The translations under genes and the position numbers were made by a program. The notes beneath the pieces were generated by a model. The model did not search any database and had not been told where the DNA came from. It saw only the letters and a program-made list of their open reading frames with translations. Positions 7,931-13,300 of a stretch of 13,300 nt of DNA are shown here, one piece after another (the stretch's first letter is position 1; the number at the start of each line of letters is the position of its first letter). The DNA is from Candidatus Hydrogenedentota bacterium (GTDB lineage Bacteria; Hydrogenedentota; Hydrogenedentia; Hydrogenedentales; SLHB01), in NCBI GenBank assembly GCA_013349485.1, contig DUZM01000065.1, positions 1 to 13,300 of the forward strand, written 5' to 3'.

Positions 7931-8007
7931 AGTTTTTCGTTAGGATGCGCAAGTACATCCATTACATAATGTTATGCTTTCAGTTTTCATAACGGCCGCC
8001 AAAACCT

Positions 8008-8042
8008 TGTATATATGCTTGAAATTAACGAGCATATATGCT
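8008..8042. promoter_or_regulatory. Paired enhancer-type operator (two palindromic sites)
   Basis: A perfect 12-bp palindrome, AGCATATATGCT, lies at 8031-8042. A second copy at 8008-8019, TGTATATATGCT, matches it at 10 of 12 positions. Centres are 23 bp apart, about two helical turns. They lie roughly 109 and 132 bp upstream of the predicted sbp start, the usual place for upstream activating sequences of sigma-54 activators. They also sit 40-74 bp before the activator's own ATG, so autoregulation is plausible. The likely ligand is the Fis-type HTH of the adjacent activator (inference). Confidence 0.65.
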
Positions 8043-8047
8043 AATCT
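8019..8047 (+). promoter_or_regulatory. Possible weak promoter of the activator gene
   Basis: TTGAAA (8019-8024) and TAATCT (8042-8047) are separated by 17 bp. The -35 match is good but the -10 match is poor (3 of 6). The perfect palindrome at 8031-8042 would lie in the spacer, so bound activator would repress this promoter. Weakly supported. Confidence 0.25.
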
Positions 8048-8081
8048 ATCTGTTAAATAACAAAGTTTTGGAGGTTTTGCG

Positions 8082-9656
8082 ATGATCAAGTTCCGCGAAA
8101 TACTCTTGGACGTATGGCGTGAGGCGTGCCGTCATATCGATATTGCCGAATCGACGGCCAATATTGCCCAGATTCTGGTTCAGCACATGCCGCTGGGGCA
8201 GCTCCTTGTTCGTCGCGGCGATCCGGAAAGAGTGTGCCTGGAAACGGTGGCAATCGGGTTTCCCGAGCGGGACACCGGGGACCTTGGCGTTCGTGTCGAG
8301 TGTACGGAACGGCAATGGCAGCAACTGGTTGCATGGTGCGCCGAGGGCAACGTCGTGCAGCGTCGAGGGCAGTCGACATTCTGGGACGAGCCGGGCCTGG
8401 TTTTCCCGAGCAATGCCAGAGGCGACGTTTTGTCCGGGCCGCTTCGGAGTCCTGGCGGCGCGCCGGGCGTGTTGACGCTGACAACGCCCCCTGACGAGAT
8501 GTTCGAGCCGCGCCATCAGTCCATGGCTGAAGTATTGCTCGAACCGTTTGCGGTCGCATTGGAGAATGATCGGCGGCTTCGGGAAATGGCGACGTTGCGC
8601 GAGGCGGCCGAGGCGGACAAGCAGTCGTTGCTGGCCCGGCTTGGCCGCAAGACGTTAGGCGATTGCATCATCGGGGCCGATTCCGGGTTGCGGTTGGTGC
8701 TGGAGCGCGTCGAACGTGTTGCGCAATCTGACGCCCCGGTTCTGCTGCTCGGCGAGACGGGCACCGGCAAAGAATTGATTGCCAGGGACATACACCGGAG
8801 GTCAGGCCGCGCGACTGGGCCGGTGATGCGGGTGAACTGCGGGGCCATTCCTGCCGAACTCGTTGACGCCCAACTTTTCGGCCATGATCGAGGGGCATTC
8901 ACCGGCGCGTCCGAAGCGCGAAAAGGCTGGTTCGAACGGGCGGACGGCGGCACTCTATTCCTGGACGAGGTGGGGGAGTTGCCGCTTGCGGCACAGGTGC
9001 GGTTGCTCCGGATCCTTCAGGACGGCTGGCTCGAACGCGTCGGCGGCCGTCAGCCAATCCATGTGGACGTCCGCGTCATTGCCGCGACAAATCAGGACCT
9101 TGCGGCTATGGTGTCGAACGGAACGTTTCGAGAAGACCTATGGTACCGTATTGCCGTGTTCCCGATTCTGCTGCCGCCATTGCGTGATCGTGTTGAAGAC
9201 ATACCGGCCTTGGCGCGGCACTTTGCCGAACGCGCGGCGATCCGGTTTCGCCTTCCTGTATTAATGCCTTCGGATGAAGATATCCGCATGCTGGCTTCGT
9301 ACCATTGGCCGGGAAACATCCGAGAACTGGGGGCCGTCATGGACCGCGCAGCGCTGTTGGGCAACGGACGCAAACTCGACGTCGTGACGGCGCTCGGGAC
9401 CGCGTCTCCGTCGGCGCCACCTCGGGATGCCGCACAAGATAACGCACTCCGGCCTGGACGCCCCTCGCCGGACATCGTGCCTCTGAACGAGGTGATGCGA
9501 CGTCACATCGAGGCGACGCTCGAACGGACCCATGGGCGCGTTGAAGGCGCCGCCGGCGCCGCCGCCCTGCTCGCGATCAATCCGCACACCCTTCGCGCCC
9601 GCATGCGGAAACTTGGCATCGACTGGACGGAGTTCCGTACACAAGGCCGTTCGTAA
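8082..9656 (+). CDS. Sigma-54-dependent transcriptional activator (GAF-like/AAA+/Fis HTH)
   Basis: This 524-residue cytoplasmic enhancer-binding protein uses ATP hydrolysis to remodel sigma-54 RNA polymerase. GGAGG at 8070-8074 lies 7 nt before the ATG. Residues about 15-165 look like a GAF-type sensor domain, and about 160-190 a helical linker. The AAA+ domain (about 193-432) is complete: Walker A GETGTGKE (224-231), the sigma-54-contacting loop GAFTGA (271-276), Walker B GGTLFLDE (289-296), FREDLWYRI (349-357), and WPGNIREL (409-416). A linker (about 440-465) leads to a Fis-type HTH at about 472-513. There is no phosphoacceptor receiver domain, so it probably senses a ligand through the N-terminal domain. 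Its divergent placement next to sbp, with paired palindromes and a -24/-12 promoter between, makes it the probable activator of sulfate uptake. The signal is unknown. Confidence 0.93.
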   Translation: MIKFREILLDVWREACRHIDIAESTANIAQILVQHMPLGQLLVRRGDPERVCLETVAIGFPERDTGDLGVRVECTERQWQQLVAWCAEGNVVQRRGQSTFWDEPGLVFPSNARGDVLSGPLRSPGGAPGVLTLTTPPDEMFEPRHQSMAEVLLEPFAVALENDRRLREMATLREAAEADKQSLLARLGRKTLGDCIIGADSGLRLVLERVERVAQSDAPVLLLGETGTGKELIARDIHRRSGRATGPVMRVNCGAIPAELVDAQLFGHDRGAFTGASEARKGWFERADGGTLFLDEVGELPLAAQVRLLRILQDGWLERVGGRQPIHVDVRVIAATNQDLAAMVSNGTFREDLWYRIAVFPILLPPLRDRVEDIPALARHFAERAAIRFRLPVLMPSDEDIRMLASYHWPGNIRELGAVMDRAALLGNGRKLDVVTALGTASPSAPPRDAAQDNALRPGRPSPDIVPLNEVMRRHIEATLERTHGRVEGAAGAAALLAINPHTLRARMRKLGIDWTEFRTQGRS

Positions 9657-9657
9657 C

Positions 9658-9692
9658 GGAATCCCGGTCTCATTTAGCAGGCGGGCAATTCC
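9658..9692. terminator. Candidate terminator hairpin between convergent genes
   Basis: GGAATCCCG (9658-9666) can pair with CGGG-CA-ATTCC (9682-9692), a 9-bp stem with a 2-nt bulge and a 15-nt loop, starting one base after the activator stop codon. It lies in the 73-bp gap between this gene and the oppositely oriented end of the psp operon, where a bidirectional terminator is expected. No clear U-tract follows, so the call is tentative. Confidence 0.35.
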
Positions 9693-9729
9693 CCTTGTTG
9701 CGGAGTCTATATATACCCGCAGAACGGCG

Positions 9730-9960
9730 TCAGAAGAGGCCTTTCACGAGCAGCAGAAAGCCGAGCACGAACAGGGGGATGCCGATGACGGCGCCGATGA
9801 TGGTGGACGTGAACAGGAGGCCGAGGGCCATGAACCCGAGGCCGAGCAGCATTGCCAGTAACGCGCCGACGGCCTTGGCAATGAGTCCGGCCAACGCCCA
9901 TAAGGCCCGGAAGGGCCAGAGCAGCCAAGCCGGCGGGAGGATGCGCTCTGAATGACTCAT
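9730..9960 (-). CDS. Small hydrophobic membrane protein, last gene of the psp-type operon
   Basis: This 76-residue protein has no recognised family. After a short polar start (MSHSERILPP), hydrophobic segments occupy about 18-51 and 53-75, rich in Gly, Ala and Leu, so it is probably an inner-membrane protein with two or three passes. It starts with ATG and GAGG lies 8 nt upstream. It follows the DUF4097 gene by 96 bp in the same direction and ends the operon. Clean start, good ribosome binding site and conserved-looking membrane pattern support a real gene. A role as an accessory of the Psp membrane complex is inferred from position only. Confidence 0.7.
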   Translation of the reverse strand: MSHSERILPPAWLLWPFRALWALAGLIAKAVGALLAMLLGLGFMALGLLFTSTIIGAVIGIPLFVLGFLLLVKGLF

Positions 9961-10042
9961 GTGTACGCCTCAATGAGAGCCCTTGCTAAGGAAAACCAAT
10001 TGAGTTCTCAGGTACTAGTTGACCGTTTTCAATTTCATATTT

Positions 10043-10055
10043 GCGGCGCAGCCGC
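10043..10055 (-). terminator. Short GC hairpin after the DUF4097 stop
   Basis: GCGGC (10043-10047) and GCCGC (10051-10055) form a 5-bp stem with a 3-nt loop, one base after the DUF4097 stop codon. On the minus strand it is followed by the AT-rich AAATATGAAATTG. It may slow or partially end transcription before the last gene. Weak. Confidence 0.25.
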
Positions 10056-10056
10056 G

Positions 10057-10953
10057 TCAGATCTTGAGGATTCTGATCTTGCCGTTTGTGGTCATTAGTC
10101 TGACGGTTGGGCCGCCGTCGCCCACGGCGCCGATGACGCTTTTCTTGGCCAGTTTACCACTGACGGCGATGGGGAAATCGGTGGTGATCGAGCCGAGGGT
10201 GGTTTTTGCCTCGAGGTCGAAGGCGCTGCCGCTCGGAAACGCGGCGGTGATCGAACCGTTGGTTGTTTTGCACGTGATTGCGTCGGCGTCGGACAACGAG
10301 CCGGCGTGCTCGAGTTGGATGCTGCCGTTCAAGGTCTTGGCGTCAACCGGCCCGCCGACGTTTAGGCACGAAATATTGCCGTTGCTCGTCTCCGCCTTGA
10401 TCGCTCCTCGGACGTTCTCGCACGCCAGTTTCCCATTCGAGCTGGTCAGCGATACGTCGCCCAGCACGTTCGCCACCTCGACGCTGCCGTTCGATGTGCG
10501 CAAATCGAGCGTGGCCGTTTTCGGCACGCGGATCTCGTAGCGGACCGTACGGGTCAGCTTCCACCTTGCGCGCAAGTACTTCGTTTCGATGCGAAGCGTT
10601 CTTTCGTCGCCGGTAACCTCGACCTGGATCGTGTCCAGAGCCTTCGACGGCGGCGCTTCCTTCCTGCCGAGACGAAAGAGCTTGCGTATCCCGGGGATGC
10701 CGACTTCTTTGTGCGCCACAATTGCCACACTCGGCTTATCCCAGGCGGTGATCCTGATGGCCCCGTTCTTGTTGATGACGGTCACACTGCCCTTGTCGTT
10801 GAGCGGTCGTTCCTCCTTGATCGTCGCCGTGTGATAGCTCGGGGTGTCTTCCGATACATCCGTGGCCTCCGCGTGGCCGAAACCGCTACGGAGCACGACG
10901 ACCATCCCGAAGAAAAGAACCACCAATATGCCTATTCCTTTCATCAACTCCAT
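10057..10953 (-). CDS. DUF4097 'toastrack' beta-repeat protein
   Basis: This 298-residue protein has an N-terminal hydrophobic segment (about 4-22), a signal peptide or membrane anchor, so the rest is probably periplasmic. The ATG at 10953 is chosen because AGGAG lies 7 nt upstream. Downstream in-frame ATGs sit closer to any ribosome binding site. Residues about 50-298 form a DUF4097-type beta-rich repeat domain. An NG turn recurs at 155, 173, 191 and 209, an exact 18-residue period, and again at 232 and 290, with a variant (LG) at 253-254, within units such as TSNGSVEV and TSNGNISC. DUF4097/toastrack domains are known in envelope-stress systems of the LiaI-LiaF-TRS and PspC type. Its place behind pspC fits that role; the ligand is unknown. 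Confidence 0.85.
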   Translation of the reverse strand: MELMKGIGILVVLFFGMVVVLRSGFGHAEATDVSEDTPSYHTATIKEERPLNDKGSVTVINKNGAIRITAWDKPSVAIVAHKEVGIPGIRKLFRLGRKEAPPSKALDTIQVEVTGDERTLRIETKYLRARWKLTRTVRYEIRVPKTATLDLRTSNGSVEVANVLGDVSLTSSNGKLACENVRGAIKAETSNGNISCLNVGGPVDAKTLNGSIQLEHAGSLSDADAITCKTTNGSITAAFPSGSAFDLEAKTTLGSITTDFPIAVSGKLAKKSVIGAVGDGGPTVRLMTTNGKIRILKI

Positions 10954-10972
10954 GCCGTTTCTCCTATTGAAA

Positions 10973-10990
10973 GCCCTCAAGGGGGAGGGC
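10973..10990 (-). promoter_or_regulatory. Hairpin in the pspC-DUF4097 gap
   Basis: GCCCTC (10973-10978) pairs exactly with GAGGGC (10985-10990) across a 6-nt loop. Read in the operon's direction it is followed by TTTCAAT and then the DUF4097 ribosome binding site. It could be a weak attenuator or an RNA-processing site that lowers expression of the last two genes. Function is inferred. Confidence 0.35.
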
Positions 10991-11039
10991 GAGACTTTGC
11001 CGAGGCGGTCTGACTACGAACACCACGAAGAGCCCGGCA

Positions 11040-11417
11040 CTATTCCTTCAACTTACGGTCCCAGTTGAAGTCGCGCGCCGTAACGATGCCTTCGATGCGC
11101 TGGATGCGTCGGTCAAGGTTGTCGTACGTGCGCTTGAGTCGGTGCAGCGCCATCGAGCGCGAACTGGTCAGCGAGTTGTAGAACTCTTCGTCCGCCTCGC
11201 TCTGGAATGGCACGATCGGCTCGGGCTTGATCAACAACGCCGCCAGTATATACGCGCCGATGGTCCAAGGGAAGAAAAAGATCATCGCGAAAACCGCGAT
11301 CACCCGCATCCAGAACACCGAGAAGTTCAGATACTCGGCGATGCCCTTGCAGACGCCGAAAAGGACGCCGTCGCGTGAGCGGTACAATCCGCGCTTTTCC
11401 TGTTCGGGGTAGGTCAT
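11040..11417 (-). CDS. pspC: PspC-domain envelope-stress protein
   Basis: This 125-residue inner-membrane protein has a canonical PspC domain at about 8-66: GLYRSRDGVLFGVCKGIAEY (10-29), then two hydrophobic stretches at about 35-49 and 52-63. The C-terminal part (about 75-125) is an amphipathic helical region ending RRIQRIEGIVTARDF and WDRKLKE. This resembles the cytoplasmic tail of proteobacterial PspC, where PspB and PspC together sense membrane stress and recruit PspA. AGGA lies about 10 nt before the ATG. The start lies 3 nt after the stop of the preceding PspB-like gene, so the two are probably co-translated. Confidence 0.92.
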   Translation of the reverse strand: MTYPEQEKRGLYRSRDGVLFGVCKGIAEYLNFSVFWMRVIAVFAMIFFFPWTIGAYILAALLIKPEPIVPFQSEADEEFYNSLTSSRSMALHRLKRTYDNLDRRIQRIEGIVTARDFNWDRKLKE

Positions 11418-11420
11418 CGG

Positions 11421-11675
11421 TCACGTTCCTTTCGTTTCCCGGTCGAGCAAGATGGTCTCGAGCGCGTCCACCCGCTCGGCCAATTTCGACAATCCTTTGT
11501 GAATGTCCTGAATAAGTCGTGTTTCCTCGGCCTCGAGTTTTCTGCTCGTCCTCCCCTTACGGCCGCCGCTCGCAATCTTGACAATACCGAGAATGAGTAT
11601 GGCCGGCATTAGAATGGCCGCAAGCGGTATGGCCAACACAGCAAGAACAATGAGAATTAGTAAGCCGATATGCAT
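11421..11675 (-). CDS. PspB-like small membrane protein, third of three
   Basis: This 84-residue protein has a hydrophobic N-terminus at about 3-34 (one long or two short membrane passes), a basic stretch (GGRKGRTSRK, 37-46) and a C-terminal coiled coil at about 48-78. The tail EETRLIQDIHKGL...RVDALETILLD resembles the E. coli PspB tail (RIQALESILDAE). PspB is a small inner-membrane protein that with PspC binds PspA. AAAGGAG lies about 10 nt upstream of the ATG. It follows the previous paralogue by 32 bp. Sequence identity to true PspB is low, so 'PspB-like' rests on length, topology, motif and position. Confidence 0.75.
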   Translation of the reverse strand: MHIGLLILIVLAVLAIPLAAILMPAILILGIVKIASGGRKGRTSRKLEAEETRLIQDIHKGLSKLAERVDALETILLDRETKGT

Positions 11676-11707
11676 GATTGCCAGGCTCCTTTCCAGGCCG
11701 CATCGCG

Positions 11708-11977
11708 CTACGAGTTCTCTTTGCGCGCGACCTCCATCAGAATCGTCTCGAGGGCCTCGATGCGTTGCTCCATGCGCTGAAGCCCTTTGTAGATCTGCTG
11801 AATAAGCTCGGTTTCCTCAGCATCGAGTTCCTTGCTCTTCTTCTTGGCTGCGTCCCCGCGAACAACCTTCATCGTCTCGACGAAGTAATGCCCAAGCACC
11901 GCCACGACCGGCAACCCGAATATCAGGATGATGGCCAGCGCAGCCGGGTCGGTAAGAATTCTCACTAATCCCGTCAT
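11708..11977 (-). CDS. PspB-like small membrane protein, second of three
   Basis: This 89-residue protein has a hydrophobic span at about 12-34, a charged segment (GDAAKKKSKELDAEE, 41-55) and a coiled-coil tail EETELIQQIYKGL...RIEALETILME. The tail is clearly paralogous to those of the flanking small genes. The ribosome binding site is weak: AAGG lies very close to the ATG and GAGG about 14 nt away, so translation may depend on the upstream gene, whose stop is 30 bp earlier. Role inferred as a PspB-type partner of PspC/PspA. Confidence 0.75.
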   Translation of the reverse strand: MTGLVRILTDPAALAIILIFGLPVVAVLGHYFVETMKVVRGDAAKKKSKELDAEETELIQQIYKGLQRMEQRIEALETILMEVARKENS

Positions 11978-12007
11978 TGCCTTGCTCTTTCCCTCACATC
12001 TTGATAA

Positions 12008-12403
12008 CTAACGGTTCGCACCCACGTTTCGCTTGCGGACACTTACTGGCCCGGCGCGATCGAGCAGTATGGTCTCGAGCGCTTCGACACGATCCTCGAG
12101 CTGCGAGAATCCTTGGTACAGCTCCTGAAGCATGCGACTCTCGTTTGCTTCCGTGTGCTCTGTCACACGCCGGCTTGCCTTAGGAACGGCCCTGCTGACA
12201 GCTCTGCTCCCAATGGCTATGATCAGACCGAACAGCACGAGAACGCCCACGAAAACTGTCAGAGGGATCGCGGGGTCGCGGTGCCACGGAATCCTAAAAA
12301 CGTCCATAATAATGTAACAGGTTGCACCCACCGTGCCCATTACGAGCGCGAACCCGAGGCACAACGCAATGAACGTCGCCAATACTCTCAATCCGGATCC
12401 CAT
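12008..12403 (-). CDS. PspB-like membrane protein with two membrane passes, first of three
   Basis: At 131 residues this is longer than its two downstream relatives. It has hydrophobic spans at about 7-34 and 46-66, a basic linker (RAVSRAVPKASRRV, 67-80), the coiled-coil tail NESRMLQELYQGF...RVEALETILLD (87-115) and a basic C-terminal extension (117-131). The tail matches the other two, but the membrane part differs. GGGGAG lies 8 nt before the ATG. It follows pspA by 35 bp. Function as a PspA-recruiting membrane partner is inferred from the motif and neighbourhood. Confidence 0.75.
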   Translation of the reverse strand: MGSGLRVLATFIALCLGFALVMGTVGATCYIIMDVFRIPWHRDPAIPLTVFVGVLVLFGLIIAIGSRAVSRAVPKASRRVTEHTEANESRMLQELYQGFSQLEDRVEALETILLDRAGPVSVRKRNVGANR

Positions 12404-12438
12404 GGCAAGTTCTCCCCAGACAACGGGCGTTTCGCCGG

Positions 12439-13107
12439 CTACGCCTCGCCCTTCTTGCGCGTGGCCTTAAGCGCTTCGAGTTCCTTCTCGAGTTCTTCAT
12501 CGCCCTCGAGTTTGGCAAACTCACTTTCGAGCGGAGGCTTCTTGCCAAAATTCACCAGGTCGGCCTCGGCCTCCATGCGCTCGATCCGGTTTTCGAACTG
12601 CTCGAAGCGCACCATCGCGCCCGACGTGTCAACCTTGCGGATGCCCTTCTCGGCGCGCTTGCGGTGTTGCGCATGCGTGTGACGCTGCACAAGGACCCGT
12701 TGCTTTTCCCGCGCCGTGTTGAGCTTGTCCTCGAGCTTCATTATATCACTCTGGTACTGCTCGACCACCGCGTCGCTTTGCGTCAACTCCTTCTCGAGGG
12801 CCGCTGCCCGTTCACCGTAGCGGCGCTTCTCGAGCAGCGCCTCGCGGGCGAGGTCGTCGCGGCCTTTGTCCACCGCCAACTGGGCCTTGTCGCCCCATGC
12901 CTCGGCGCGTTTCCGGGCTTCCTCGAGCGCCCGCTCGACCTTCTTCTTGGCGGCCATGGCGCCCGCACACGACGCCTTGATCTCGACGAGCGTGTCTTCC
13001 ATCTCCTGAATCATCAGCTTCACGAGCTTTTCAGGATCCTCGGCCTTCTCGAGCATCGCATTGATATTCGAGCTGATTATGTCCCTAAGTCGCGTGAAGA
13101 TTCCCAT
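12439..13107 (-). CDS. pspA: Phage shock protein A (PspA/IM30 family)
   Basis: This 222-residue ESCRT-III-like membrane-stress protein oligomerises on the inner membrane to limit proton leak, and in enterobacteria also inhibits the activator PspF. The ATG at 13107 is chosen because AGGAGG lies about 8 nt upstream and MGIFTRLRDIISSNINAMLE is the classic amphipathic helix H0/H1 start of the family. EDPEKLVKLMIQEME (23-37) is the conserved PspA signature. Residues about 25-180 are helical coiled coil, including a Glu/Lys/Arg-rich central part, and a final charged helix ends at 222. Length matches the family. It is the first gene of a seven-gene minus-strand operon behind a -24/-12 promoter. Confidence 0.95.
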   Translation of the reverse strand: MGIFTRLRDIISSNINAMLEKAEDPEKLVKLMIQEMEDTLVEIKASCAGAMAAKKKVERALEEARKRAEAWGDKAQLAVDKGRDDLAREALLEKRRYGERAAALEKELTQSDAVVEQYQSDIMKLEDKLNTAREKQRVLVQRHTHAQHRKRAEKGIRKVDTSGAMVRFEQFENRIERMEAEADLVNFGKKPPLESEFAKLEGDEELEKELEALKATRKKGEA

Positions 13108-13216
13108 CGTACTTCCTCCTACTCTTAATTCTGCGCCCTGATTCAATTACATATACGGGCAACCACATATTCGACCTCTGACGCGCGCCTGATGGCTCAC
13201 GCCGTATTCGTATCAA

Positions 13217-13232
13217 CGCAACCGTTGTGCCA
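13217..13232 (-). promoter_or_regulatory. Sigma-54 (-24/-12) promoter of the psp operon
   Basis: The minus strand reads TGGCACAACGGTTGCG, matching TGGCACG-N4-TTGCW except at two positions and with the GG-N10-GC spacing exact. The predicted start is near 13206, leaving a leader of about 98 nt before pspA. Enterobacterial psp operons are also sigma-54 dependent. Only 68 bp of upstream DNA lies in the window, so enhancer sites may be outside it. Confidence 0.75.
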
Positions 13233-13300
13233 ACTGCCTCGCATTCTGTAACGCACGCTATATGAAGGGCTTACAGGATGGCCGGCCCATCCATTGAACG

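Noticed and set aside
7965..7976. CATAA-TG-TTATG inverted repeat in the sbp/activator gap as a further operator
   Set aside because: The arms are only 5 bp in AT-rich DNA and differ from the AGCATATATGCT sites; it may merely aid DNA bending.
11206..11226. TGGCACGATCGG inside pspC as a plus-strand -24/-12 promoter
   Set aside because: The -24 half matches, but there is no GC at the required -12 position and no plus-strand gene downstream.
12473..13060. Many CTCGAG hexamers in the psp region as a regulatory repeat
   Set aside because: They follow from Leu-Glu codon usage in the coiled-coil proteins; they lie in coding sequence with no fixed spacing.

Overview
The window is GC-rich, densely coded bacterial DNA. 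It looks like a Gram-negative, free-living bacterium: exported proteins carry Sec-type signal peptides, there is a complete sulfate ABC importer, and there is a sigma-54 regulatory system and a phage-shock (Psp) operon. The exported CBM9-like/serine-hydrolase fusion recalls the secretomes of Planctomycetota, Hydrogenedentota and similar lineages. That taxonomic guess is inference only; there is no rRNA or other marker here.

Layout. (1) 5-2606, plus strand: a good sigma-70 type promoter, then an exported 839-residue protein joining a CBM9/DOMON-like sugar-binding domain to a beta-lactamase-family serine hydrolase. (2) 2697-3632, minus: a HpcH/HpaI-type 2-oxo acid aldolase, followed by a short degenerate second copy of the 3' end of such a gene. 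(3) 3633-3906: a gene-poor gap holding what looks like the first 15 codons of an IS110/IS1111-type transposase, plus hairpins and a palindrome. (4) 3907-7860, minus: sulfate uptake operon sbp-cysT-cysW-cysA, with ATGA stop/start overlaps between cysT/cysW and cysW/cysA. (5) 8082-9656, plus: a sigma-54-dependent activator (bacterial enhancer-binding protein) transcribed divergently from sbp. (6) 9730-13107, minus: a seven-gene psp-type envelope-stress operon, in transcription order pspA, three different PspB-like small membrane/coiled-coil proteins, pspC, a DUF4097 'toastrack' protein, and a small hydrophobic protein.

How it fits together. The sbp-cysTWA operon has a near-consensus -24/-12 promoter (TGGCACAAGAACTGCA, 7915-7930 minus). 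About 110 and 130 bp upstream of its predicted start lie two copies of a palindrome (AGCATATATGCT and a 10/12 match), spaced 23 bp apart. This is the classic geometry of enhancer sites, and the divergent gene encodes an activator with an intact GAFTGA loop and a Fis-type HTH. The region therefore reads as a self-contained sigma-54-controlled sulfate (or related oxyanion) import module. A second -24/-12 promoter (TGGCACAACGGTTGCG, 13217-13232 minus) precedes pspA, so the psp operon also looks sigma-54 dependent, as in enterobacteria, but no PspF-like gene lies in the window.

The most unusual items are the three tandem PspB-like genes between pspA and pspC, the sigma-54/enhancer wiring of sulfate uptake, and the relics (aldolase 3' end, transposase start) in the two gaps around the aldolase.
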